DNA of 64,000 nt, taken from the NCBI RefSeq assembly GCF_027596085.1, contig NC_072467.1:12125476-12189475 (forward strand). Direction: 5' to 3'. This DNA is from Anoplopoma fimbria (Eukaryota; Chordata; Actinopteri; Perciformes; Anoplopomatidae). Under the pieces are notes generated by a model. The model saw only the letters and a program-made list of their open reading frames with translations, searched no databases and was not told where the DNA came from. Position numbers and translations under genes: made by a program. Positions within the stretch are counted from its first letter, which is position 1; each line of letters starts with the position of its first letter. Positions 18,201 to 32,823 of this stretch are shown here, piece after piece.

Positions 18201-18562
18201 TTGTTCCATCCACGACTCTCAAATCCATTTTCTCTTACCCTTGTACTTGGAGCTCCTGAGTAGTTTCCAACTGTTCTTGACTTTTCGACGGAGTACAGCA
18301 GATCACTGTTCACTACAATTAAAATCAGACAAAAGTATGCATTTGGTAATAAATATCCTGGTCAGACGACCAAGATCAGCAATATGTGCTGTACAATTTG
18401 GTAGTGCAATCTGATCTACTCACCGGCATCTTGCCGGGTGATTGTAGTGTGCTTCTCTGTGCAGCATCTGAAGGCCTGCCATGCCAAGATGCCCAGCGCC
18501 AGCAGAAGAAGAGCGACCGAGATGCCCAGGATGCAGTACTTGACTGTTACTGAGAACGGCAT
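12657..18562 (-). CDS. Synaptotagmin-family protein, 402 aa, 8 coding exons (SYT8-like, calcium sites degenerate)
   Basis: Exons in transcript order: 18562-18424, 18312-18239, 16961-16842, 15969-15784, 15636-15487, 15351-15232, 13169-13058, 12964-12657. All are GT/AG, in phase, totalling 403 codons. The N-terminus [20 protein letters not shown] starts a single membrane segment (residues 9-28) followed by Arg-Cys-Cys, a likely palmitoylation site. C2A spans about 112-250 ([39 protein letters not shown]). C2B spans about 265-395 ([34 protein letters not shown] close to the end). Layout and length fit synaptotagmins, which act in vesicle docking and fusion. Acidic residues that bind calcium are mostly replaced: SDPYVK becomes SLQPFVK in C2A and DALY-type in C2B. 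SYT8 is my best guess from length, short linker and C2 text, but other atypical synaptotagmins are possible. No 5' non-coding exon was identified. Confidence 0.9.
13348..14702 (-). mobile_element. Tc1/mariner element, 1355 bp, with defective transposase
   Basis: It starts CAGTGGGGCAAAAAAGTATT and ends with the inverted copy, flanked on both sides by a TA duplication (13346-13347, 14703-14704). Inverted ends extend about 200 bp; the outer 100 bp are nearly identical, and an internal direct copy (AAAATAAGTATTTGGTCA) gives the IR/DR layout of fish Tc1 elements. It lies inside the synaptotagmin intron that separates the C2A and C2B exons, in the same orientation as the gene's coding strand for its transposase. 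Confidence 0.95.
13560..14344 (-). pseudogene. Tc1 transposase remnant (frameshifted, internally deleted, premature stop)
   Basis: The N-terminal part (14344-14030) starts [20 protein letters not shown] and has the paired-like helix-turn-helix region with a GRPR-like basic stretch ([10 protein letters not shown]). The frame then breaks. A second frame (14091-13732) carries [16 protein letters not shown], the second catalytic Asp in [12 protein letters not shown], and the third acidic residue in [15 protein letters not shown] stop follows shortly after ENLWRE although the homologous text goes on to about 13560. The region with the first catalytic Asp is absent, and the coding span is shorter than the usual 340 codons. 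The copy is therefore not autonomous. Confidence 0.9.
15139..15207. repeat. (GT)n microsatellite
   Basis: About 34 uninterrupted GT units, starting 25 bases beyond the donor of the sixth synaptotagmin exon in transcript direction. Confidence 0.98.
16150..16515 (+). repeat. Dispersed teleost repeat, copy 1
   Basis: Contains GCGCCACCATGAG, TAATGACATTCC and AGCATGCTAATGTTAG in the order I know from a widespread fish repeat rich in AGCATG and GTTAGCA motifs. A second diverged copy is at about 61440-61890 in this window, sharing TAATGACATTCC and GCAAATGTTAGCATGCT-like text. It lies in a synaptotagmin intron. Confidence 0.55.
16962..18238. other. Synaptotagmin intron 2, no internal gene seen
   Basis: A/T-rich intron between the juxtamembrane exon and the linker exon. 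No open frame, RNA gene or clear repeat border was found. A stretch near 17140 (CTGGACAAAATAACAGAAAC) resembles text seen in fish transposon remnants, but too little is left to classify. Confidence 0.5.
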
Positions 18563-21499
<2,937 letters not shown>

Positions 21500-24113
21500 T
21501 CACCAAGGCAAAGTCTCTCCTGTAAAGTTCAGAAATGACCCGTGATCCTTTTCAGTCAGTCCACCAATCACAGACAGGAGAGAAGAAACGCTCTCCTCTG
21601 GACGCAGCGGAGCCTGAAAGACACACGAAAAACGTTATTCAAGACACACTTCTTAGAAATGTCAATACAATGATCCCTGTATACATCACTGAGGACACTT
21701 TAATGTGATGTAAAGATTACATGTTTGACAGCTCTTGAAGGTAAAAGACAAATTTCCACCATGCAACATAGTGTAACAGCTGATACACTTTTAGTCACAT
21801 GCATTCTGTAAAACATTTGTTCATGCTCAAGAGTATGAAAATTGCTTAAATCTCAGCTCTTTAAGGTTATCCCAAAGAGACTGTGACAGAGTTGGATGGA
21901 GCAGACTCTCACCTCTGACCCCCCCATGTCAGTGCGGACCCAGCCAGGATGTATAGCCATACAGAGAATCCCGTCAGGCTCCAGGTCTACAGCCATGCAG
22001 CGACTTACCATGTTGAGGGCGCTCTTGAGAAGGTGAGCAGAAACAGGTTACTATGCAACACAATGCCAACCTGAAACCCACTTAAGTACAGTTTTGCCCA
22101 CAGAAGTTGCATCAGTTTGGGGATGGTGGAACGTGCAGCTGGTATCTTAAATTTATCCTAAAATCTATTACTTCAAAATGTTTAAAGTAAAGAGTGCTTA
22201 TGATTTTCTTTAATTTACCAGGTCAGAATTGAAAAACCAAACCATTTAAAATTGCCTGAGCTTTTTTTCCTCTAGTCTTACCAAAAAAGAGTTAACCTGC
22301 CTTACATGCATTAACAGACTTTCATTCATTCATTCATTCATTTTTTTCCCATAACCTGCTTATCCAGTTAAGGGTCGCAGGGGTGCTGGAGCCGATCTCA
22401 GCTGTCAATGGGCGAAGGCAGGGTACACCCTGGACAGGTCGCCAGTCTATCACAGGGCTGACATATATAGACAGACAACCACTCACGCTCACATTCATAC
22501 CTACGGGCAATTTAGAGTCTTCAATGAACCTTAGTTGCATGTCTTTGGACTGTGGGAGGAAGCCGGAGAACCCGGAGAGAACCCACGCTGACACAGGGAG
22601 AACATGCAAACTCCACACAGAAGGTTGTCTGGCCCGGGAATTGAACCCAGGCCCCTCTTGCTGTGAGGCGACAGTGCTATCCACTACACCACCGTGCAGT
22701 AAATTAACAGACTTGCACTTTTCAATTAATTGTTATCAAGCAAATATATTTATCCAATACCTTGGAAGTCCTGTAGGGGTACCATTTGAAGTTGTTGGCC
22801 GGTTCTCCCCAGTTGAGCTCCACAGAACCCAGCAGAGAGGTCATGTTAATGACCGCTGCCCTCTGGATGCCCATGCGCCCTGCGCCACCTGCTCCTCCTT
22901 TCGACGCAGCTTGTTTCAACAGAGGCTGGAAGGCCTGGCAGGGGCAGAAAAGAAAAAAAAAACATCACAGCTGAAGCTAGCTACTGCACAGGGTTATCAT
23001 GAGATGGAGAGATGCTTGGAAACTCAAAAAATTGTGACCATGAGGATTACAGGACCAAGAGGATTACAATTTTATGATGATGATGATTTTAATAAAACAC
23101 AATCGCCATTACAACTATATAATATTAAAAATAAAACAACCTCTGTATACAACATGTTGAAATCTACACATCTAGAGATACATATTTTAGAAATTATTTC
23201 ATTATAAAATCTTGAATTTTGGGAAACTTTTGAGCATTTCCAGTCAGTGTAAAACACTTTACACTGTACGGTCTGTGGGGAGAAATAAATACAGTGCCCT
23301 CTGGTGGCAGCATGTCCAACTCACAGAGACATTTGCTTGTATTATCCATTGGAATTTTTCTAAAATGAAATATATACACAATGCAGTGCGTTTCTATGAC
23401 TTTGTCCACACGGTTTTTATCAATAGCCAAATAACAGAATCAGCTGTCTGTATAATGCAGGACCATTCAACAGCTGTTCAGAAACTGAACATTAAAACCT
23501 CTTTCAAGGTAGGATTCATTGCAGGACTGTTGTATGTGTGCATGTTGTATTAGACTGCATTGGCTTTAGCTGTACCTTATAAACCGGCAACTGAGTGTAC
23601 AAGTATCTCAGACCACATTATAGTTTTAATGCAGTGATGACTTGTTATTCCAATGATTGAGATAGACTTTTAGATCTCGTCTTTTAGCGGGTGCATTTCA
23701 GCAACACTCTTAATGATACAAATGCTAAAATACCTAGTGATTCAATCCAGAGCCTTATTCTTTTTTTTTTTATTTGCTTACCTTCTAAAACTCTGTATTA
23801 TGCTATCAGGCTTTTACTATTCTGCTGAATGTACTATATAAGTAGTCTGAATCTATCCCACCTGAAGGGGCAGTGAGGAAGACCCACAACATAGAATTAT
23901 CTTACAGTTCTAGACCTTTGCAAAGCAGGAAAGCTGGTTAAGTAGTTTCTGGACATTTTTTAATGTGAATTAGGGCTATAACCAAGGATTATGTCAAGAT
24001 TAATCTGCTGATTATTTTTACCATTTACTCATTACATTGAAAAAAGTCAAAGAAGTCAATTGTAATTTTCCCATCTTCAAATTGCTTCTTTTGTCAAACC
24101 AACAACACAAAAG

Positions 24114-24205
<92 letters not shown>

Positions 24206-24749
24206 CAAACACATACACGCACAAGACAAAATGCAGCATCTTCTCAAATGTAGAAAGCTCGATAGGTTGAATTGGTTTAAGTGATTATCAAAATAGCTGA
24301 CTAATGTATCTAATAATCCACTAATTAATTCACCTTAAAATGTGGGTAAAGAAAGTTTCAAAGTTCAGCCCAAAGAGAGCAGAGCAGATTTCTGCTTTAT
24401 GAGATTCAATTTAGACGTCCCCCCTACCATTACACAATAAGGTCTGCAGTGCGGCCTCATACTTACAGTGACTGTCCTTCAATTACACTCTGGGGCCAAC
24501 TGAAACATGACTTTCAATGAATATTTATGAAATACAGACAAGCCTGGGCTAGGTAGATTTGTCCCTCCTGTCCATCAAGGTCATCATTTTGTTTAGTTTG
24601 TCGTATTCAGGAAATGAACCACTCACGGGTCCTGCTTATGGTGTAGCTTCATTTCCTTTTTATTTCATTATCTGGTGAAGTGAGCACTGAAGAGGTTCCA
24701 AAAAAGTAGCTGATCCACAACATCCAAGTCGACAGAAAGCACAAAATCT

Positions 24750-24784
<35 letters not shown>

Positions 24785-25924
24785 AATAAACATTACCTTG
24801 GTGATCATTAGAGGAGCCACAGCATTGGTGTGGAAGTTTTCTATCATCATCTCTGCTGTAACGGATTGAAAGTCGGCCACCACATTGATCCCTGCATTGT
24901 TGATCAGGCAGTTCAGACCCTCTTCTTGTACCAGTTGGCCCACCTCTTCCACAGACTTCTCTATGCTCTCCTGGTTCACTACATCTAGTGCAGAGACACA
25001 CTGCAAATCACTGAAAGCTGAATGAATCCGATGATAAAAGAATATACATGCTGAAGATTTATTCATAAATAAATCAAGTAACGTTTTCAGTTTCACATCA
25101 TATCTCCTGTGTGCACATGATTTATGACTTGTCTATATAGTTTAAACATGCATGAGGCCAACAAGTAGTTGTGTTGTAAGATGTTGGTTGGTATACATTA
25201 AGGACATTTTTGTTTCTTGGTTAATATGTCTAAATAATCCCATGAGGCATGACATGGAGACATGAATTGAAAATGATTCATTCACATCCAAAATAAACAG
25301 TCCTTGTATTTTAAAGTTAGGCTTGTGTTTAGGTTAAGTATCCACATACAACAAAACCTATTGAGGTTTTTTTATACACATTGTAACAATATTTGTATAA
25401 GCACACCAACCACAGCTCCACACTGCCTTACCCAAGGTGATGATGTGGATGTTGGGGTGTTTCTCTGCCAGTTCCTGAAGGTTCTGTAGGTCAAAACAAC
25501 ATCATGTCATTGTTCATTCCTAAATATCCAAACTGCGGTCAACTCAGAGATACTCGGATCTCCGTGGTCAAGTCCGCCGACACTGAAATGTTAGTGCACC
25601 TGAGACAACTAGCTATTTCATTAGCTATTAAGGTTACTTGTCTGATGTGCCTCCAGCCGTCACAGTCGACTGTGCTCGGTGATTAAACAAGATTAAGCAC
25701 TAAATGTGGGCTGGTGACAGGATGGTTGGCTTCAAAGCTACTGAGCTATCTGTTTAGGTGCATTTGTTTACTTGCGTGCTCGCGGGGTTCCTGGTCGTGG
25801 CTATTATCTTGCCGGGGGAGAAACCTCCACTCGCCAGGCTGTCGACTATCTGCAGCCCGAGACCTCGGCTGGCTCCCGTTACCAGCACGGAGCCGCAGTT
25901 TTTAAAATGAATGGCACCACTCAT
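21500..25924 (-). CDS. Short-chain dehydrogenase/reductase, C-factor (CsgA)/sniffer type, 263 aa, 6 exons
   Basis: Exons in transcript order: 25924-25772, 25483-25432, 24984-24797, 22934-22761, 22023-21913, 21613-21500; all GT/AG, in phase, 264 codons including stop. The protein is a Rossmann-fold NAD(P)-dependent oxidoreductase: cofactor motif TGASRGLG at residues 16-23, NNAG at 97-100, catalytic Ser in INMTSLLGS (about 164), and YRTSK with Tyr185 and Lys189. The block [20 protein letters not shown] and the ends [11 protein letters not shown] and [17 protein letters not shown] are typical of the animal C-factor-like family, related to Drosophila sniffer and carbonyl reductases. It is likely cytosolic; the physiological substrate is not known from sequence. 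The ATG is preferred over an upstream in-frame TTG because it is the only Met before the fold. A SINE lies in the fourth intron. Confidence 0.95.
22327..22700 (-). repeat. tRNA-derived SINE in intron 4 of the dehydrogenase
   Basis: Read on the minus strand, the head is GCACGGTGGTGTAGTGGATA with a B-box-like GGTTCAATTCC, then a long conserved body (CATGCAAACTCCACACAG and TTTGGACTGTGGGAGGAAGC on the plus strand) and an ATTC-type simple tail (CATTCATTCATTCATT on the plus strand, 22323-22340). This is a frequent teleost SINE type. It is inserted opposite to plus-strand reading and parallel to the gene. Confidence 0.8.
24116..24205. repeat. (TG)n(AT)n compound microsatellite
   Basis: About 34 TG units followed by about 10 AT units, in intron 3 of the dehydrogenase gene. 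Confidence 0.97.
24749..24779. repeat. (AAT)n microsatellite
   Basis: About ten AAT units, 18 bases beyond the donor of the third dehydrogenase exon. Confidence 0.9.
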
Positions 25925-26110
25925 TGCTGACGTAACCCGTAACAAATGCGGGGGACCGAGTGGAGTCGGCGGCCGGTGACTCTACTACACAGATAACACT
26001 CGTGACAGGGCTTTGCTGAAACTGCAGCTATCGCGCGACTTCTCCGGTAGGTGGGAGGGTTGCTCCATTTGACCAAACCGAGCGAGAGCCTCTAAACCGG
26101 AGAAGATAGT
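25925..26110 (-). promoter_or_regulatory. Probable promoter/5' UTR region of the dehydrogenase gene
   Basis: The 190 bases upstream of the ATG are GC-rich with many CpG, unlike the A/T-rich surroundings. A CRE-like TGACGTAA sits at 25928-25935, only a few bases from the start codon. No TATA box is evident. This is inference from composition. Confidence 0.4.
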
Positions 26111-27654
26111 TCAATAGAGTTTACCTTCGACAACAGAGTCGAGAAACAGATGGGACGCTGAAATAAAGGTGTTGTGTTGTTGCGTGCTATAATGAGGCAG
26201 GAACTGAATTCAAACCGTCACACAGAGCATTGGAAACTCTCAATATTCATGTACAGGACGTTTCTTGTTGAGGACAGGTCGGTTTATGCTTCCCACAATG
26301 CATTGCGCACAAAATCCCTCACACAGCTAAAACTCAGTGTTTAAAATACAGTACAAGCAAATATCTAATCTGGGGTCATATGAATTAAGATTAGACAAGA
26401 TTTACAATGGAATTCAAGGGGAAGGGGCTTGAAAAAAGATAACAGAGCTCACTGAGTATGATGCCTGGAACAGTATTCACATTGTTTGAGTAATGCTATG
26501 ACATCATTTTAAGGTAAATTATATTTTTAAAAAGTGCCATAAAAAATGCAATTTCATAGATAAATATCTACATTTGATTACAGCTCTACCTAATGAGCTA
26601 TTGCAGAACTATACCAAATCAAACTATCCCATCAATCTTTTCAATGTGTCATTTCGAGTTTTATATTTTAAACTGCTGTTTTGTTAGCACTGCACAAAGT
26701 TGCCTCTGCAAAATGTTGCCTTTAATATGTGGCATCACTTATTAAAATAGTAAAATCAATAGCTCTTATTTTCACATGGTTTGCAGAAATAGTTTGCTTC
26801 CATTTTTCATCTTTAATAGATGACAAATTGAAAGGGGCACCTTCCAAGAAGCAAATGCATAATATAATAAAATTATTTTATTTTCCTGATCCATTCGTTA
26901 TTTATGATTAGATAGTCAGGCTTTCGTGAATTCTAATTTTGCAATCGAGAGAGGCATCGGCTGTTTGCTTTTGCATTCAGTTAGTTTTCAAATATTGAAG
27001 CTAAAATGGAGGTGCAGAGATAAGGGTGACAGCACAGCTGATGGAGCTTATGCAGTCACAGCACACAGATGGTTTCTCTGGCAGCCTCCTGAGTCCAGAT
27101 TTTCTTAAAGCTTCTGGTTCTTGGGAGCGGCTGATATCCCTGGTCTGCTTCAGGTCAGTTAATTTGGATTTTGGCTCGTATACGCCTCCATTTACGGACA
27201 CATTATTTTGGCACAGAGCACACATTGAGGATGCTGGGTTGGTAGTGGCACAATGTGTGGTGCAGAGCTGGAGGGTGTTAACTGGCTCTCCTGAGCAAAC
27301 ACAATAGTGAGGTATTGTCTCTACAGAAAAATCAGCAACCAGTTAATGGCTTCGATTAGAGTAGGTCTGTCAAATAAGCAGTGAAAGGTAGAAATAGAGA
27401 ATGTGATTTTTTTATTTTGCCAGTTTTGCTGCTACTTTAAACAAAATCACAAAAGTCGCATATTCAACAAAATAGCACAAAAAGTAGATAGTATAAAGTC
27501 CATGTTCACCAGAGTTCATTTAACATGGGTGGAACTTTAAACAGCTGTCTCAGAGCTATACTGGCTTTATAACTGACAGAACAGTACTCTGAATAAAGTT
27601 AGTGAATGCCAAACCTTAACTCCATTTTTCACTATGGAACATGATATAAATTAC

Positions 27655-27835
27655 ATTACATTACATTACATTACAGTCATTTAGCAGACGCTTTTATCCA
27701 AAGCGACTTACAGGAAGTGTATTCAACATAGGTATATAAATGTGTATTCAACATAGGTATATAAATGAAGGCGAAGCAACATTTGCAGCAAAGGCACTGG
27801 ACTTAAACCCCAGTGGAATTTCTTCAGAGTAGTAC
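27655..27835 (+). repeat. Conserved teleost interspersed repeat with (TTACA)n head and 25-bp tandem duplication
   Basis: A run of ATTACATTACATTAC leads into TTTAGCAGACGCTTTTATCC and AAAGCGACTTACA, a sequence found very widely in fish genomes. Then TGTATTCAACATAGGTATAT occurs twice in tandem (about 27718-27767). The element's class is not settled from this copy. Confidence 0.65.
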
Positions 27836-28879
27836 AATTACAGTTACAATTCAATGTGCAATTTAATTGACTTAAGATTTCCATGGTGGCCTTTTTTCAC
27901 ATCTTTTTCCACGTTTGCCTTTCTGATTGAAAGATAACCGAGAGGTCAAGTGAATTCAGCAGATTGAAGATTTAATTTATGAGGCATTACAAGTCCTCTG
28001 TGGCTGTGTAACATTCAACCAAAAACAAAAGACTGGTAAAGTCTCTCCAGGAGGATTTTCTAAACTGAATAGTATTGATTATTTTATGTCGTGCTTCCTC
28101 TCGCTGCATCCCTAAAGCATCCCTCGTCAAATGTTCTCCTTTAATCACGGGCTTGGTGGTAAGGAATAAACACTTTATACTTTCAAGATGAAAGTATAAA
28201 GCACAATAACATTGACAATCTGCATTCAAACCAAGGAGGAAAAAGGTTTTCACTGTTTCAGTGTTTTGGATTTCAAGTAGTGATCTCACATAATCGTGGT
28301 CCCCTGGCTTCCAAGCTAATAAGACTCTGGGTCACTGTCACTTTATGTAGATTTTGTCAGTCATCTTTAAGTATATGCTTTAATATTAAGATTCAATTCA
28401 GGTTTAACGCAGGTGAAGTATTAGTTTTTTTTTGTTTGTTTTTTAAATGAATACTACAGATTTTGTCTGTCTACATTGGTCTTTTTAGAGTAACAATGTA
28501 TCAAATGACATGTAAAAAAAAATGCTTCAAAACAAGTTTCTGTTCAACTTTACTGTTTCGGTATACTCCCACCGCTCTCATAGCACCGTTCATACACCAA
28601 GTGGCCAGAAACTTGATCAATGATCATGTTGCTCTGTAATTGCTGGATGTGTAAGTAAGCCACTGTTAGCTGACAAATTAGCCCTTTCAACTTAAAAGGT
28701 GATATATCAGTGTTGTTCCCCGCTGCCCCCAGGTGGCCAAAATCACTTATTACAGGTTTACAGCTCGGCTTTGAATAAAGACTAGAGGCAGGCAGTGCGA
28801 CCCAGGCAGGAAAAAGTCATAACCCCCTGCAAAACCTTGTTGTCTGCAACCTGAACGTGTGCTGATAGGCTGCTTTATT

Positions 28880-29062
28880 TTACATTTGAACGGAGCCGTG
28901 CCAGGTGCTTCTCCCTATTTCCAGTTTTCAAAGCTAAGCCAAGCTTAGCATCTCCAGGCTATAGCTTGATTTAAAAACAGATACATATGAGTGCTATTGA
29001 TCTTTTAATCTAATTCCCAGATAGAACGCAAATGAGGATATTTACCAAATGGCAAAGATATT
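28880..29062 (+). repeat. Diverged dispersed teleost repeat (family A, copy 1)
   Basis: Text such as TTTCCAGTTTTCAAAGCTAA, GCTATAGC and GAGTGCTATTGATCTTTTAA follows the order of a common fish repeat that normally ends near CCTTTAA. Copies 2 and 3 are at about 46.6-46.9 kb and 53.0-53.2 kb (inverted). Confidence 0.45.
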
Positions 29063-30594
29063 TCTTTAAGTAGTTCCTACTTTACACAACCATAAAAAAT
29101 TGAGAATTCTGCTTTTTAGCCACAGTGAACTGATGAGTTGTTACATATCATTCAGAACTTTTTATTTCAGTAGCAGTCAATCCATCTGCAATAAGACTTT
29201 GCTTTTGTGTTTCAGTGCTACAGCAAAGGTTGAGTCAATTTGTCTGTCAGGATTAAAACTGAAGAACAAGAGTCAGTGTGATTGCCTTTATCAACATGCA
29301 TTTGTTTGTGAATGGGTGCTTGTATTGTGCTGTGATGTATGTTCGTCTACCTGTGTGCACATGAATGTGTTCAGTTTGTGCATGTGCCCGGTTGTGTGGG
29401 ATACGCAAGAATCCAGGTTGTGACATCCATTTTCAATCACTTATTTAATTCGCATGAGCTATATTTAAGGAGATCATAAATAAAATACCAGGGTTCCTTT
29501 CATCAATGCATAAATCATGGCCGTTATCCTCTTACATTCATATTCTCCCTCTCTTCCTTCCCTACACACAGTGTAGTACTCTGCCTCCAGTCTTTATCGC
29601 GTTGGTTTATCACAGTGAGCTGGTTGTATGATTAAGTGTGTTTACATGCACAACAGTACCCTTCTGTTATTCTGTCTACTCAGCTATTCGCCTATTGAGT
29701 TTACTCACGTAAATACTGTTTACAAAAAAACCATCATATGGAACCCTGACACAATTTAAAATCCAATACTATTTAATGTCCCGAGGAAAAATTCAGTCTG
29801 CCAGAACAGAACAGAAAAGAGTGCAAATCAGTAAAAACAATATCAGCAGAAAAATAAATCACCCTCTCACACTGAACAGCTGAAGGAGAATGCCCTCTGT
29901 TCACATCTGTGCACCAAATGCAGTGTTTTTATTCTTTTTCCCAAATTGACAATCTAAAGAATTTGCTTTTAAAAGTTATAATTTGGGATTATCAATTCTA
30001 CAGACCCTGATTTAAAAGAACGTTATGGTCAGCACTGGTGCCTCACCACATTTATATCCCACTGCTGCTGTGAACTCTTTTTCTCAGAGCTTTCAACATT
30101 GGACGAGGTTGCACTGCAAACTTCATCACCAGAAACCCCATCTGATAATGAGGAATTTTTGTTGGCTATTTTACATAGCTAGACAACATCTGAATCTTAG
30201 ATTTAGTGCCCCTACCGTTGAGTTCAAAAGGAAAACATTCATCAATAATTTAACTTATTACAAGGCCAATGGACAGCGGAGAATAGACTTTTCTCCATTT
30301 GTCAAACATTTCACTCAGAAACACATAATTCAATCTGCTGGGGGCTCTTTAGAGGAAAAGGCACAATTCACTTAAGTCTTTAGGATTCATCCTCTGGGAA
30401 CCATGAATGTCTGGACCTATTTTCGTGACAATCCATCCAAAAGTTGTTGAAATAATTCAGCCTTGATTAAAGAGGAGGACCTACCGACTGACATGATAGC
30501 CACGGCACTAATGTGGGCTAAAGACCACTTGTGGAAAAGTGATTTTTACCTTAACCTCTACAGTATAATGCAATATAATATTGTTTTTTTCTTC

Positions 30595-30793
30595 TTAAAG
30601 GGACAGTTCATCCCAAAATCAAAAATACAGATTTTTCCTCTTACCTGTAGTGCTATTTATCAATGTAGACATCTCTCCTGCCGATATTTCGATAAATAGG
30701 TGACTCACACTAAAAAGATCTAGTTTGATAAATAGCTCTAAAGGTAAGAGGTAAAATATGTAATTTTGATTTTGAGGTGAACTGTCCCTTTAA
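30595..30793. mobile_element. 199-bp palindromic MITE with TTAA ends
   Basis: It opens TTAAAGGGACAGTTCA and closes with its inverted copy TGAACTGTCCCTTTAA; similarity continues inward (CAAAATCAAAA, CTCTTACCT, CTATTTATCA) so that the whole unit folds on itself. TTAA at both outer ends is compatible with a piggyBac-type target duplication. No coding capacity. Confidence 0.85.
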
Positions 30794-32339
30794 TACTGTC
30801 TTTGCAACTATTATTGAACTTTTTGCCTATTTTCAGTGTAACCTGCTGTATATACAGGAAATAATAAAACAAGAGAGAACATTTATGACAAAAAAAAACC
30901 ATTACCAGTAATCAAATCTTTACCAATCTTCTGCAAATAAATAGACATTAGAATTACCTTTTTTGGCAAATAAGTATGAAAAAACAAATCCCTACTTATT
31001 TTTGTCATATAATGGTATAGTATGTGTTTTAGTTTTAGCAGATTTATTGATAAACAACAGAGTTCATCCTGCATCTGTTTGAGATCAGTCTGATTCAAAA
31101 TGTAAAATCTACTCCCAGATGGGAGCAGAAGGCCGCGCTTAGTATGACTGCATTCAGGGATCTTAGATGCTTCTTGCCTTCTGTGGCACCTTTTATTCAG
31201 AGTCTTCAAGCAATCCCATGCAGGTTACCACTCAGTGTTGATGGTCTTGCAAGTGAGAATTCTTGATGAGTGATCTGCAGCAGCAAAGAGAGAGTGTCTT
31301 TCGAAGAAAGTGTACCTTATCCTGCTGATGCAGATGGTACAGAACATGCAGAGATGGTTTTCTTTACTTGTGGATGACTGACGGATTTATTGTTAGGAAA
31401 GAGACTCATCAAGCATGGCAATCTCTCAATGACTGCATCTTCAGCAAAATGTTTAATTAGATGTGCCTCCTCTATCAGCAGCTCCTTTTTTTTTTAATGA
31501 TGTGGTGTTGTAAAAAATTATTCCCACACCAATGCGCTCCACTCCCTTAAGCGTTTCTTTTAAAGCACTCTCCACTGCTTGAAAGTCTGACGACAATATC
31601 TGAGTCACTTCTATATAGCTCAGTGCACTAGTCCTTCCAAACAGTAGTTAAAGATCTCAGTACGTCTCACAGCGAGATAGTCGTGCATGTACGTTTGACA
31701 GGGAGCAATGTGCTGCATTTGTCTGGGATGCAGGATGCAGGGACTTACCTGTTGGTTGGAGACTTTCTCACAGAGCAGCTGTGAGCGTGTGAAAGGACAG
31801 GCTGAGGGGTGGATCACCACAGGATTGATTGTAAAAATACATTGAAATAATTTAGGTTTGTTGAGGCTTAACCTCAACGACATTCAACGTCATTTCATGA
31901 AATACCAAAGAAAACATAGCTTGAATATGATATAATTGCTATAGCTTTGGATTTTAATAGCATTCAAGACAGTAATTCCTAACTGTGCTTTAAAGTGAGA
32001 CTATGTGAGTTCTGACAGATTTCTCATTCTTGTGATAAAGTGTTTTTCATAAGAAACAAAACGCTCTCTTGCTCAACTCAATACACTTAGGCATTTAGCT
32101 TTTACAGCCCCAGTAGTAGCTTATGGTGGCTTATTTTAGAATGGGTTTGCAAATGTAGAAACAGCTATGTTTACTCTTTTTTCCTCTCTCTGTCTTTATA
32201 TAGATCTCCTCCGCCCTGTTTCAGCACTACAGACAGCGGCACACCTACACACAAGAAGCAGCATGTCCATGGTTCCGAAACAACAACCGAGCAATATTCA
32301 TGTGTACCTCGGCCATTAACGTTGTAGTTTTTAATATTT

Positions 32340-32823
32340 TAACTTAGCTTAAGAGAACAGCATGTAGGATTTGGTGGCATCTAGCGGTGTGGTTGCAGAT
32401 TGCAACCAACTGAATACCCCCTCGGTTCACTCCTTCGGCTGATGTGAGCTGCCGAGTGCAAAACTTTGGTCACGCTGTAGGTACAACGGTTTTTCACTCA
32501 GCAACCATAGTTACCATAGTCTAAACCTTAGTTTAACAAGAGTGTCAGATAAATATGGTGGCCTTCAGGTAAAGCAAAAAACGCCCCATCTAAAGCAGTG
32601 TTTGGTTTGTCCGTTCTCGGTTTCTGTAGAAATATTGCGGTGCAAGATGGTGGACTCCGTGGAAGAGGACCCACTCCTTCGAAGATGTAAATGGTTCTTT
32701 CTAAAGAAAACGCAACAATTTTTGTAATTTCAAGGAATTTCACTCTAATGAAAACATAGTTGTGAATAATATATTCCTTTTCTGCTTATACATCCCCCTA
32801 AATGCTACACAGTAGCCCTTTAA
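32340..32823 (+). repeat. Dispersed teleost repeat
   Basis: Contains GTAGGATTTGGTGGCATCTA and GGTTGCAGATTGCAACC (itself a perfect short palindrome) near the left and TGCTACACAGTAGCCCTTTA at the right, the usual order of a widespread percomorph repeat. Open frames inside (32528-32743) are incidental. Confidence 0.6.

Noticed and set aside
22630..22700. Possible tRNA gene on the minus strand
   Set aside because: It is the head of a SINE, as shown by the conserved body and simple-repeat tail.
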